Shown here: positions 1 through 7,273 of the stretch, one piece after another
Position numbering within the stretch: position 1 is the stretch's first letter
How the letters are laid out: every line of letters begins with the position of its first letter
From: Ramlibacter tataouinensis
GTDB taxonomy: Bacteria > Pseudomonadota > Gammaproteobacteria > Burkholderiales > Burkholderiaceae_C
Length of the DNA stretch: 26,994 nt
NCBI GenBank assembly: GCA_002427815.1
Contig: DIZF01000088.1
Span: 37,404 to 64,397, forward strand
Direction: 5' to 3'
Position numbers and translations under genes: made by a program
Notes under the pieces: generated by a model
Told to the model about the DNA's origin: nothing
Database searches by the model: none
What the model saw: only the letters and a program-made list of their open reading frames with translations

Positions 1-240
1 CCACCACGCTGCGCCCCGCCATGGCCATCCAGACCGCCATGCAGACCAGGACATTGCACAGGACCCCGCGAAAGAACGCTTCCCACATCGGCAGCGACTG
101 CTTGGCCAGTGCGATCCGGATGACCGTGCGGCCGACGGCGCCCTCGTTCATGCGGTGTGGCCGCTGAGAAAAACCAGCAGCGCCAGGCCAGCGGCGCCGG
201 CGAAGTTGGCGGCGCACACCAGCAGCCAGTTGTCTGCTCG
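1..240 (-). pseudogene. Formate/nitrite transporter (FNT family) remnant, frameshifted and lacking its N-terminus
   Basis: Read on the minus strand, 240 to 148 encodes a membrane segment beginning near NWLLVCAANFAGAAG and ending LSGHTA before a TGA. One frame over, 151 to 1 encodes NEGAVGRTVIRIALAK and then FFRGVLCNVLVCMAVWMAM. Joined, the two follow the order of FNT channels such as FocA/NirC: third transmembrane segment, loop, then the G(I/V)LCNxLVCxAVWMA segment. The join falls exactly at an ATGA, as expected from loss of one base. The first 80 or so residues of the family are missing: upstream of 240 on this strand lies the metX promoter and leader. The C-terminal part continues beyond the window's left edge. 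Frameshift plus missing N-terminus argue for a dead gene; a sequencing error could explain only the frameshift. Confidence 0.7.
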
Positions 241-246
241 TATACT
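241..246 (+). promoter_or_regulatory. Probable -10 element of the metXW promoter
   Basis: TATACT matches a sigma-70 -10 hexamer at five of six positions. Its expected start site, about 252-254, coincides with the first base-paired strand of the riboswitch, as is usual for leaders that begin with the aptamer. I see no good -35 hexamer at normal spacing (the region is inside the transporter remnant), so the promoter may be weak or activator-dependent. Confidence 0.5.
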
Positions 247-249
247 AGT

Positions 250-303
250 GCCGCGCCGATTTGCTCCAGCTTGCGGGCGCTCAATAAATTCAGCTAAAGA
301 TCG
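250..303 (+). promoter_or_regulatory. SAM-II (metA/SAM-alpha) riboswitch aptamer in the metXW leader
   Basis: The segment carries the conserved SAM-II blocks in order and spacing: a first P1 strand GCGCC (253-257), then GATTTG (258-263), TTGC (271-274), the second P1 strand GGCGC (276-280), AATAAAT (283-289) and AGCTAAAG (292-299). P1 is five Watson-Crick pairs. This agrees closely with the metX aptamer known from alphaproteobacteria and marine metagenomes. SAM-II binds S-adenosylmethionine in an H-type pseudoknot and lowers expression of methionine genes. The position just downstream of a -10 element and upstream of metX, with an intrinsic terminator starting at 315, fits this role. GCGGGC (273-278) can alternatively pair with GCCCGC (307-312), which would break P1; that switch is my inference. 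Confidence 0.82.
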
Positions 304-314
304 ACCGCCCGCAG

Positions 315-351
315 ACCCGGCCTCGCATCTTGAGCGACGCCGGGTTTTTTT
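315..351 (+). terminator. Intrinsic terminator in the metXW leader
   Basis: ACCCGGC (315-321) pairs with GCCGGGT (339-345), and TCGC (323-326) with GCGA (334-337), separated by a single C-C mismatch. The loop is ATCTTGA and the stem runs into seven T residues (345-351). It starts only 12 bases after the riboswitch and lies about 70 bases before metX, so premature termination in the leader is the likely regulatory output. Confidence 0.85.
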
Positions 352-354
352 GCC

Positions 355-410
355 GCCGGGCCGCCCCAAGGCAAAAAGCGCCCCCTTGGGGGGCAGCGGA
401 ACGTGGGGGG
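355..410 (+). repeat. GC-rich intergenic repeat (Comamonadaceae C-block/G-block type)
   Basis: The pattern is CCGCCCCAAGG, then GCGCCCCCTTGGGGGGCAGC, then ACGTGGGGG. It resembles a short intergenic repeat I know to be common in Acidovorax/Variovorax-type genomes. The C-block and G-block can form a compact hairpin directly after the leader terminator. No second copy is visible in this window, so the family assignment rests on recall. Confidence 0.5.
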
Positions 411-420
411 ATTTTTATTT

Positions 421-1599
421 ATGATCGTTTCGCCGCAATCGATGTCCTTCAGCCAGCCGCTGCCCCTGCGCAGCGGCGCGGCGATCCGCAGCTATTGCCT
501 GGCCTACGAAACCTACGGCACTCTGAACGCGGACAGAAGCAACGCGGTGCTGATCTGCCACGCGCTCAACGCGTCGCATCATGTGGCCGGCGTCTACGAG
601 GGACAGGACAAGTCCGAAGGCTGGTGGGACACCATGATCGGGCCGGGCAAACCGGTGGACACCGATCGCTTCTTCGTCATCGGCGTGAACAACCTGGGCT
701 CGTGCTTCGGCTCGACCGGGCCCATGCATGTCAACCCCGACACGGGAAAGATCTACGGCGCCGACTTCCCGGTGGTGACGGTGGAGGATTGGGTCGACGC
801 GCAGGCCCGCCTGCTCGATGGGCTGGGGATCACAACGCTCGCCGCAGTGATGGGAGGCAGCCTGGGCGGCATGCAGGCCCTGTCCTGGACCTTGCAATAT
901 CCGGCCCGCGTGTGGCACGCCGTGGTGGTCGCCAGCGCGCCCAATCTCACGGCCGAGAACATCGCATTCAACGAGGTGGCGCGGCGCGCCATCGTGACCG
1001 ACCCCGACTTCCATGGCGGCCATTTCTACGAACACGGGGTGGTGCCCAAGCGCGGCCTGCGCATCGCCCGCATGATCGGCCACATCACTTACCTGAGCGA
1101 CGACGTGATGAACGAGAAGTTCGGCCGCCAGCTGCGCGAACGCATCATTGAGCCCAAGCCTGCCGCCGCGGTGGGGCAATCTGCCCTGCAGCCCGGTGGC
1201 GGCGACTATCTGTATTCGACGCAGGACATCGAGTTCCAGATCGAGAGCTACCTGCGCTACCAGGGCGACAAGTTCAGCGAATACTTCGATGCCAACACCT
1301 ACCTGCTGATCACGCGCGCCCTCGATTATTTCGATCCGGCCCTGCGGCACAACGGCAACCTGGCACGGGCGCTGGCGGTCGCGACCGCGAAGTTCCTGCT
1401 GGTGAGCTTCACCACCGACTGGCGCTTTGCTCCCAAGCGCAGCCGCGAAATCGTCAAGGCCTTGCTGGACAACAAGCGCGACGTGAGTTATGCCGAGATC
1501 GACGCGCCGCACGGCCACGATGCCTTCCTGCTGGAGGATGCGCGCTACCTGAGCGTGGTTCGCGCCTACTTCGACCGCATCGCGAAGGGCGCGCCATGA
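421..1599 (+). CDS. metX: Homoserine O-acyltransferase MetX
   Basis: This 392-residue alpha/beta-hydrolase-fold enzyme transfers an acyl group (succinyl or acetyl) from acyl-CoA to the hydroxyl of homoserine, activating it for cytosolic methionine synthesis. The nucleophile elbow GGSLGG places the catalytic Ser at 147; the other triad residues are Asp333 (in TTDWRF) and His366 (in PHGHDAF). Length is normal. I chose ATG 421, not the GTG at 403, because it follows a GGGGGA stretch nine bases upstream and removes six non-conserved residues. The gene overlaps metW by the ATGA at its end, so the two are translated together, and it sits behind a SAM-II riboswitch and terminator. Proteobacterial MetX enzymes paired with metW are often succinyltransferases; I cannot settle the acyl donor by eye. 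Confidence 0.95.
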   Translation: MIVSPQSMSFSQPLPLRSGAAIRSYCLAYETYGTLNADRSNAVLICHALNASHHVAGVYEGQDKSEGWWDTMIGPGKPVDTDRFFVIGVNNLGSCFGSTGPMHVNPDTGKIYGADFPVVTVEDWVDAQARLLDGLGITTLAAVMGGSLGGMQALSWTLQYPARVWHAVVVASAPNLTAENIAFNEVARRAIVTDPDFHGGHFYEHGVVPKRGLRIARMIGHITYLSDDVMNEKFGRQLRERIIEPKPAAAVGQSALQPGGGDYLYSTQDIEFQIESYLRYQGDKFSEYFDANTYLLITRALDYFDPALRHNGNLARALAVATAKFLLVSFTTDWRFAPKRSREIVKALLDNKRDVSYAEIDAPHGHDAFLLEDARYLSVVRAYFDRIAKGAP

Positions 1600-2180
1600 G
1601 CGACCGGCTGACCATGCAATCGATTGCACGGCTCGTGCCGCCGGGCTCGAGCGTGCTCGACCTGGGCTGCGGCGATGGCGCCATGCTCGACTGGCTGCAA
1701 CGCGAGCGCGGCTGCAGCGGCTACGGCATCGAGATTGCCGATGCCAATGTGCTGGCCTGCGTCAAGCGCGGCATCAACGTCATCCAGCTCAACCTGGACG
1801 AAGGCCTGTCGATGTTCGACGACCGGTCGTTCGACGTGGTGCTGCAGGTCGATACCCTGCAGCATCTGCGCAACGCCGAAACCATGCTGGTCGAAACCGC
1901 CCGCGTCGGCCGCACCGGCGTGGTCGCTTTCCCCAACTTCGCGCACTGGCCGAATCGGCTGAGCATCGCCCGCGGGCGCATGCCGGTGACCAGGCGGCTG
2001 CCCTACCAGTGGTACGACACGCCCAACATCCGGGTCGGCACGTTCAAGGATTTCGAAGTGCTGGCGACCAAGAACCGGCTGGCGATCCTGGACGCCTATG
2101 GTTTGCAGGACGGCCGTGAGGTGCGCTTCCTGCCCAATGCCCGGGCCGGCACGGCGGTCTTCAAATTCGAGCGCGGTTGA
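1596..2180 (+). CDS. metW: Methionine biosynthesis protein MetW
   Basis: This 194-residue protein has the class I methyltransferase fold. SAM-binding motif I, VLDLGCGDG, is at residues 20-28. It also contains PNFAHW and YDTPNIR, characteristic of MetW. It starts at the ATGA that ends metX, so the two proteins are probably made in matched amounts. MetW is known to be required together with MetX for homoserine acylation in several proteobacteria; no methyl-transfer substrate is established. Length is typical and the frame is intact. No intrinsic terminator is obvious after it. Confidence 0.93.
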   Translation: MSDRLTMQSIARLVPPGSSVLDLGCGDGAMLDWLQRERGCSGYGIEIADANVLACVKRGINVIQLNLDEGLSMFDDRSFDVVLQVDTLQHLRNAETMLVETARVGRTGVVAFPNFAHWPNRLSIARGRMPVTRRLPYQWYDTPNIRVGTFKDFEVLATKNRLAILDAYGLQDGREVRFLPNARAGTAVFKFERG

Positions 2181-2445
2181 GCGCGCGGCGAGGCAGGCCC
2201 GGCGGCGCGGATTGCAGTAGCATTGGCCCATCGGGAAAACAGCCTCCCGGTCTTCACAGAGGTAGACGGTGTCCCGTCCAAGCGCTGGCAGCTTCACCCT
2301 GGAGTTTCACCGTGGACACCGTTTCGAATTCCATTTCCCCTGAACAGTTCTCGGATGCACGTGAACGACTGCGCCATGCTGGAGGCGGCGCTGCCGTTCT
2401 ACGACGCGCGGTACGCATGGCGCCAAAGTGCCCAGGGCGAAAACC
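2181..2445. other. Intergenic region between metW and chrA, possible coding remnant
   Basis: No intact gene is evident. In one plus frame 2311-2373 reads VDTVSNSISPEQFSDARERL and on into RHAGG, which looks protein-like; a shift of frame near 2385 continues as LPFYDARYAWRQ. This resembles the start of a small gene with a frameshift, cut off by chrA, but I do not recognise the family. No strong promoter or terminator is seen. Confidence 0.25.
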
Positions 2446-3876
2446 ATGGCCGAATCCCGCCCTGATGCGGGGCCGCGCCCAATGACATCCCCTGCGTCGG
2501 CCTGTGCCGAGCCGCCCCGCAACGTACCTTTCGGCGAGGCGCTGAAGTTCTGGCTCAAGCTCGGCTTCATCAGCTTCGGCGGCCCCGCCGGACAGATCGC
2601 GATCATGCATCGCGAACTCGTGGAGCAAAAACGCTGGATCTCGGAGCGGCGCTTTCTGCACGCGCTCAACTACTGCATGATGCTGCCCGGTCCCGAGGCG
2701 CAGCAGCTCGCGACCTACATCGGCTGGCTGTTGCACCGCACCTGGGGCGGCGTCGTGGCCGGCGCGCTGTTCGTGCTGCCCTCCCTGTTCATCCTGGTCG
2801 CCCTCAGCTGGGTGTACGTGGTGTTCGGGCAGGTGAGCTGGGTTGCCGGGGTGTTCTACGGCATCAAGCCGGCGGTGGCGGCCATCGTGCTGCAGGCGGT
2901 GTGGCGCATCGGCAGCCGGACCCTCAAGAGCCCGCGCCGGGTCCCCTGGCTGTGGGCCATCGCCGTGCTGAGCTTTGTCGCCATCGCGATCCTGAAGATC
3001 CCTTTCCCCTGGGTGGTGCTGAGCGCGGGCCTGGTGGGCGCATGGGGCGGCAAGTACGTGCCCGCGCAATTCGCCACCGGTGGTGGACATGGCAAGCCCA
3101 ACGCGCAGCCGCTGGCCCCAGCCGAACGCGGGTTCATCATCGACGATGACTCACCGACGCCCGAACACGCCCGCTTCAGCACGCGGCGGCTCGCGGCTGT
3201 GGTGCTGGCCGGCGCATCGCTGTGGCTGTTGCCGATGGGCGCGCTGATGGCCTGGCAAGGCTGGGACGGCGCGCTGACCCGGATGGCGTGGTTCTTCACC
3301 AAGGCCGCGCTGTTGACCTTCGGCGGCGCCTACGCGGTGCTGCCCTACGTGTACCAGGGCGCGGTGGAGCAGTTTCACTGGCTCACCGGGCCGCAAATGA
3401 TCGACGGCCTGGCGTTGGGCGAGACCACCCCCGGTCCGCTGATCATGGTGGTCACCTTCGTCGCCTTTGTCGGCGGCTGGGTCCGTCAGGTGCTCGGGCC
3501 CGAGCTGTTGTTCACCGGCGCCGCGCTGGCTGCGCTGCTGGTGACCTGGTTCACGTTCCTGCCGTCGTTCCTTTTCATCCTGGCCGGCGGGCCGCTGGTG
3601 GAGTCCACCCACGGCAATATGAAGTTCACCGCGCCGCTCACGGCCATCACGGCCGCGGTGGTCGGTGTCATCGCCAGCCTGGCGCTGTTCTTTCTGGTTC
3701 ACATCGCCATGGCGCCCGCGAAAGCGGGCGCGGCCGGGCTGGGGATCGACTGGCTCGCGCTGGGGCTGGCCGCCGCCGCGGCCGTCGCCTTGCTGCGCTT
3801 CAAGGCGCGCGTGATTCCCGTGATCGCGGGCTGCGGCCTGTGCGGACTGGTGCTGCGGCTGGCCGGCTGGGCCTGA
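2446..3876 (+). CDS. chrA: Chromate efflux transporter, ChrA/CHR family (long, two-domain type)
   Basis: This inner-membrane protein of 476 residues is built from two homologous CHR domains. In the first, FGGPAGQI is at residues 44-51 and LPGPEAQQL at about 80-88. In the second, FGGAYAVLPYVYQ starts at 292 and LGETTPGPL at about 324. These paired motifs define the long-chain CHR superfamily, which exports chromate by proton-coupled antiport; many chromosomal members have no tested substrate. Many hydrophobic segments are visible, with a polar linker near residues 205-240. I chose ATG 2446, preceded by AGGG eight bases upstream, over GTG 2428. No chrB, chrF or other chromate genes are adjacent, so chromate resistance is inferred from family membership only. 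Confidence 0.88.
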   Translation: MAESRPDAGPRPMTSPASACAEPPRNVPFGEALKFWLKLGFISFGGPAGQIAIMHRELVEQKRWISERRFLHALNYCMMLPGPEAQQLATYIGWLLHRTWGGVVAGALFVLPSLFILVALSWVYVVFGQVSWVAGVFYGIKPAVAAIVLQAVWRIGSRTLKSPRRVPWLWAIAVLSFVAIAILKIPFPWVVLSAGLVGAWGGKYVPAQFATGGGHGKPNAQPLAPAERGFIIDDDSPTPEHARFSTRRLAAVVLAGASLWLLPMGALMAWQGWDGALTRMAWFFTKAALLTFGGAYAVLPYVYQGAVEQFHWLTGPQMIDGLALGETTPGPLIMVVTFVAFVGGWVRQVLGPELLFTGAALAALLVTWFTFLPSFLFILAGGPLVESTHGNMKFTAPLTAITAAVVGVIASLALFFLVHIAMAPAKAGAAGLGIDWLALGLAAAAAVALLRFKARVIPVIAGCGLCGLVLRLAGWA

Positions 3877-3979
3877 ACGCGGCCGGCCGCGGTGGTGCGC
3901 CAAGCCAATCCTGCGTTCTCGCGCCAGGAAGGCACGCGCCAGCGACCAGCTCGCGCACCCGTTCAGGTGAGCGAACTTG

Positions 3980-3985
3980 TATGAT
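3980..3985 (+). promoter_or_regulatory. Possible -10 element directly before ltnD
   Basis: TATGAT lies six bases before the ltnD start codon, so a transcript starting about seven bases downstream would begin at the ATG itself (leaderless). No Shine-Dalgarno sequence precedes the ATG. The -35 region (around 3957-3962, ACCCGT) is poor. The surrounding CTTGTATGATGACTTG slightly resembles GntR-type operators, but it is not a clear palindrome. Confidence 0.35.
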
Positions 3986-3991
3986 GACTTG

Positions 3992-4954
3992 ATGAATTCA
4001 AGCGAGTCGGCGGCGCCGCGCCCACAGCATGTCGGCGTGATCGGGTTGGGGGCCATGGGCGGCGGGATGGCGCGTTCGCTGCGACGCGCCGGCCACACGG
4101 TGCATGTGGTGGATGTTCGCGCCGACGTGGCCCGGGCGTTCGCCGCCGAGGGCGGCTTCGCATGCGAATCCCCGGCCGCCCTGGCGCAGCAGTGCGACGT
4201 GATCGTCAGCGTGGTGATCAACGCCGCGCAAACTGAAACCGTGCTGTTCGGCGAAAACGGTTGCGCTGCCGCGATGCGTCCCGGCAGTGTCTTCGTGATG
4301 TGTTCCACGGTCGATCCCAGATGGTCGGCCGCGATGGAAGCCCGGCTGGCCGAGCTCGGCATCCTCTACCTCGACGCGCCGATCTCGGGCGGCGCCGCCA
4401 AGGCGCAGGCCGGGCAGATCACGATGATGACGGCAGGCCGGCCCGAGGCGTACCAGACGTGCGGGCCGCTGCTGGACGCGATGGCGGCCAAGGTCTACCG
4501 CCTGGGCGAGCGCGCCGGGGCCGGCAGCAAAGTGAAAGTGATCAACCAGTTGCTGGCGGGAGTGCACATCGCGGCCGCCGCCGAAGCCATGGCGCTGGGC
4601 CTGCGCGAGGGCGTGGATCCGGATGCGCTGTACGAGGTCATCACCCACAGCGCGGGCAACAGCTGGATGTTCGAGAACCGCATGTCGCATGTGCTGGCCG
4701 GCGACTACACGCCCCTGTCGGCAGTGGACATCTTCGTCAAGGACCTGGGGCTGGTGCTCGATCTGGCGCGGTCCAGCAAGTTTCCGCTGCCGCTGTCCTC
4801 CACCGCCCACCAGATGTTCATGCAGGCTTCCAGCGCCGGCTTCGCGAAGGAAGACGACAGCGCGGTGATCAAGATATTTCCCGGCATCGCGCTTCCGGCA
4901 GCGAAGCCGCATGCCGATGACCAGCAGACCGACCCACAAGGAAAAGCGAAATGA
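3992..4954 (+). CDS. ltnD: L-threonate 2-dehydrogenase, beta-hydroxyacid dehydrogenase family
   Basis: This 320-residue cytosolic oxidoreductase is predicted to oxidise L-threonate to 2-oxo-tetronate with NAD. The N-terminal Rossmann motif GVIGLGAMGGGMA is at about residues 14-26. The substrate-binding SGG is at 132-134, and the catalytic lysine is probably Lys182 in the KxxN motif (KVIN, 182-185). General membership of the 3-hydroxyisobutyrate dehydrogenase-like family is clear. The specific function comes from context: it is followed by denD, otnK, otnC and otnI, the set experimentally assigned to D-erythronate/L-threonate catabolism. ATG 3992 is preferred over TTG 3977, although no ribosome-binding site is visible. 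It ends in an ATGA overlap with denD. The last 20 residues are a polar tail of no known role. Confidence 0.85.
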   Translation: MNSSESAAPRPQHVGVIGLGAMGGGMARSLRRAGHTVHVVDVRADVARAFAAEGGFACESPAALAQQCDVIVSVVINAAQTETVLFGENGCAAAMRPGSVFVMCSTVDPRWSAAMEARLAELGILYLDAPISGGAAKAQAGQITMMTAGRPEAYQTCGPLLDAMAAKVYRLGERAGAGSKVKVINQLLAGVHIAAAAEAMALGLREGVDPDALYEVITHSAGNSWMFENRMSHVLAGDYTPLSAVDIFVKDLGLVLDLARSSKFPLPLSSTAHQMFMQASSAGFAKEDDSAVIKIFPGIALPAAKPHADDQQTDPQGKAK

Positions 4955-5961
4955 AGATTCTCATCACCGGCGGCTCCGGCTTCCTCGGTGCGCGCCTGGC
5001 GCGCACCCTGCTGGCGCAGGGCAAGCTGGCGCTCGCAGGCAGCCCCGCGCAAACCATAGCCTCGGTCACGCTGGCCGATCGCGCGCCGCCACCTGAAGAC
5101 CTGAGCCGCGACGCGCGGGTGCGTTTCGTCGGCGGCGACCTGAACGAGCAGATCGCCGGCCGGGCCATCCCGGCTGCCGGCACCGACGTGGTGTTCCACC
5201 TCGCGGCGGCGGTGAGCGGCGAATGCGAGGCCAACTTCGACCTCGGCATGCGCAGCAACTTCGATGCGACCCGGGCCCTGCTGGACGCCTGCCGCGCGCT
5301 GGGCAGCAAGCCGACTTTCGTCTTTGCCAGTTCGCTGGCGGTGTTCGGCAACCTGCCGGGCCAGCCTTTGCCCGAGCCGATCCGCGACTTCACGCTGCCG
5401 ACCCCGCAAAGCAGTTACGGCATCCAGAAGTTCATCGGCGAGCAGCTGGTGGCCGACTACGCGCGCAAGGGCTTCATCCGGGGCCGCAGCGTGCGCCTGA
5501 TGACCGTGAGCGTGCGTCCCGGCCAGCCCAACGGCGCCGCCTCCAGTTTCCTGAGCGGCATGATCCGCGAGCCGCTGGCGGGCCAAAAGGCGGCGTGCCC
5601 GGTGGCTGCGGAAACGTCGGTGGCGCTGTCGTCGCCGGCGCGGACCATCGAAGGCATCATCCGCGCGGCGCAAGCCACGGATGCCGAGTGGGGCCCGCTG
5701 ACAGGCGTCAACCTGCCCGCACTGCGCACCACCGTCGGCGATATGGCCGCCGCGCTGGAGCGGGTTGCCGGCAAGGCGGCCACGTCCCTGCTGGACTGGA
5801 CCCCGGATCCGGCCATCGTGCGTCTGGTGAAGACCTGGCCGGGCAACGTCATGTTCGAGCGTGCCCGCGCACTCGGCCTGGAGCCCGACACCGATTTCGA
5901 ATCGGTGGTGCGCGAGTACATCCGCGAAAACCCGGGCGCGGTCAAGCTGCCCGTTCGGTAA
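4951..5961 (+). CDS. denD: D-erythronate dehydrogenase, extended SDR (NAD-dependent epimerase-like)
   Basis: This 336-residue protein is an extended short-chain dehydrogenase. The NAD motif GGSGFLG is at residues 7-13, with SSLAVFG from about 127 carrying the active-site Ser. The catalytic Tyr156 and Lys160 lie in YGIQK. In this gene context it matches DenD, which oxidises D-erythronate at C2 to 2-oxo-tetronate, feeding the same intermediate as LtnD. The start overlaps the ltnD stop (ATGA) and follows AGGA, so translation is probably coupled. Sequence alone could also fit a nucleotide-sugar epimerase; the neighbouring otnK, otnC and otnI make the tetronate role much more likely. Confidence 0.85.
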   Translation: MKILITGGSGFLGARLARTLLAQGKLALAGSPAQTIASVTLADRAPPPEDLSRDARVRFVGGDLNEQIAGRAIPAAGTDVVFHLAAAVSGECEANFDLGMRSNFDATRALLDACRALGSKPTFVFASSLAVFGNLPGQPLPEPIRDFTLPTPQSSYGIQKFIGEQLVADYARKGFIRGRSVRLMTVSVRPGQPNGAASSFLSGMIREPLAGQKAACPVAAETSVALSSPARTIEGIIRAAQATDAEWGPLTGVNLPALRTTVGDMAAALERVAGKAATSLLDWTPDPAIVRLVKTWPGNVMFERARALGLEPDTDFESVVREYIRENPGAVKLPVR

Positions 5962-6004
5962 CGGCCATGAGCGCCGCCCGGCGGTCCCAAGGGGAGTGAC
6001 AAGC

Positions 6005-7273
6005 GTGCGAGCCAATCTCCTGATCGGCTGCATCGCCGACGACTTCACCGGGGCGACCGACCTCGCCAACAACCTGGTGCGCAGCGGCATGCGCGCCGTG
6101 CAGACCATCGGCGTGCCGGCAGGACCGCTCGCGGTCGAGGCCGAGGCGGTGGTGGTGGCGCTCAAGTCGCGGACCACACCCCCGGCGCAGGCGGTGCAGG
6201 CGTCGCTCGAGGCGCTGCGCTGGTTGCAGGCACAGGGCGCGCGCCAGATCTATTTCAAGTACTGCTCGACCTTCGACAGCACGGCGCAGGGCAACATCGG
6301 CCCGGTCACCGAAGCGCTGATGGACGCACTGGGCGCAACGTTCACGATCGCCACGCCGGCGTTTCCCGACAACCAGCGCACCGTGTTCAAGGGCTACCTG
6401 TTTGTCGGCGACATGCTGCTGAGCGAATCGGGCATGCGCGACCACCCGCTCACGCCGATGACCGATGCCAATCTGGTGCGGGTGCTGCAGGCGCAATGCC
6501 GGCGCAAGGTGGGGCTGATCGATTACCGGACCGTGGCTGCGGGCGAGCCCGCGATTCAGAAGCGCATCGAAGCGTTGCGCGCCGAAGGCGTCGCCATCGC
6601 CGTGGTCGATGCCCTCAGCAATGACGACCTGCTGCGATTGGGACCGACGCTCAAGGATCTGCCGCTGGTCACGGCCGGCTCCGGCGTGGCGATCGCCCTG
6701 CCCGCCAACTTCGGTATCCGGGCATCGGAAGCCGCGAGTCGCCTGCCCACGGCCGCCGGTATGCGGGCGGTGGTCTCGGGCAGCTGCTCCCAGGCGACCA
6801 ATCGCCAGGTGCGCGCCTTCCTGGCCTCGGGAGGCCATGCCATCGCCATCGATCCGCTGCGGATCGCTGCCGGCGCGGATGTGGTCGCCGACACGCTGGC
6901 GTGGGCGCGGCCGCTGCTGGCCAAGGGCCCAGTACTGGTTTACTCCACGGCGGAGCCAGGCGCAGTCAAGGCGGTACAGGGCGCACTCGGGGTCGAGCAG
7001 GCCGGCGCGATGGTCGAGCGCGCGATCGCGGCGATCGCCGCTGGCCTGGTCGACCTCGGGGTGCGGCAGCTGGTGGTTGCCGGCGGCGAAACTTCGGGAG
7101 CGACCGTCCAGGCGCTTGGGATCAACCAACTGCAGATCGGGCCGCAAGTCGATCCGGGCGTGCCCTGGTGCTGGGGCCGCGACGCGGGCGGCCGGGCTTT
7201 GCACCTGGCGCTGAAGTCGGGCAATTTCGGCGCCGACGATTTCTTCAGCAAGGCTTTTGCGCTGCTGCAATGA
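6005..7273 (+). CDS. otnK: 3-oxo-tetronate 4-kinase, DUF1537 family
   Basis: This 422-residue four-carbon acid-sugar kinase is predicted to phosphorylate 3-oxo-tetronate at O4 using ATP. The N-terminal substrate domain opens with IADDFTGATDLAN at residues 10-22; the C-terminal nucleotide domain has the GGETSG motif at 360-365. Both are hallmarks of the DUF1537 family. The start is the GTG at 6005, preceded by AAGGGGAG with eight bases of spacing. A 10-codon open frame (5967-5999) lies between denD and this start, and its stop codon falls just after the Shine-Dalgarno sequence. The gene ends in an ATGA overlap with otnC. Family length and motif order are normal. Confidence 0.92.
   Translation: MRANLLIGCIADDFTGATDLANNLVRSGMRAVQTIGVPAGPLAVEAEAVVVALKSRTTPPAQAVQASLEALRWLQAQGARQIYFKYCSTFDSTAQGNIGPVTEALMDALGATFTIATPAFPDNQRTVFKGYLFVGDMLLSESGMRDHPLTPMTDANLVRVLQAQCRRKVGLIDYRTVAAGEPAIQKRIEALRAEGVAIAVVDALSNDDLLRLGPTLKDLPLVTAGSGVAIALPANFGIRASEAASRLPTAAGMRAVVSGSCSQATNRQVRAFLASGGHAIAIDPLRIAAGADVVADTLAWARPLLAKGPVLVYSTAEPGAVKAVQGALGVEQAGAMVERAIAAIAAGLVDLGVRQLVVAGGETSGATVQALGINQLQIGPQVDPGVPWCWGRDAGGRALHLALKSGNFGADDFFSKAFALLQ

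Noticed and set aside
415..1629. Long minus-strand frame opposite metX
   Set aside because: It is rich in His, Arg, Gln and Ala with no recognisable motif, and mirrors the codon bias of metX, which has a complete catalytic triad.
3877..3900. GCGGCCGGCCGC palindrome just after chrA as a terminator
   Set aside because: The stem has no T-run, and self-complementary GC strings are common at this base composition.
5861..6004. Longer otnK with a start inside denD
   Set aside because: The extra N-terminal residues are an out-of-frame reading of denD. GTG 6005 has a good ribosome-binding site and leads directly into the conserved IADDFTGAT motif.
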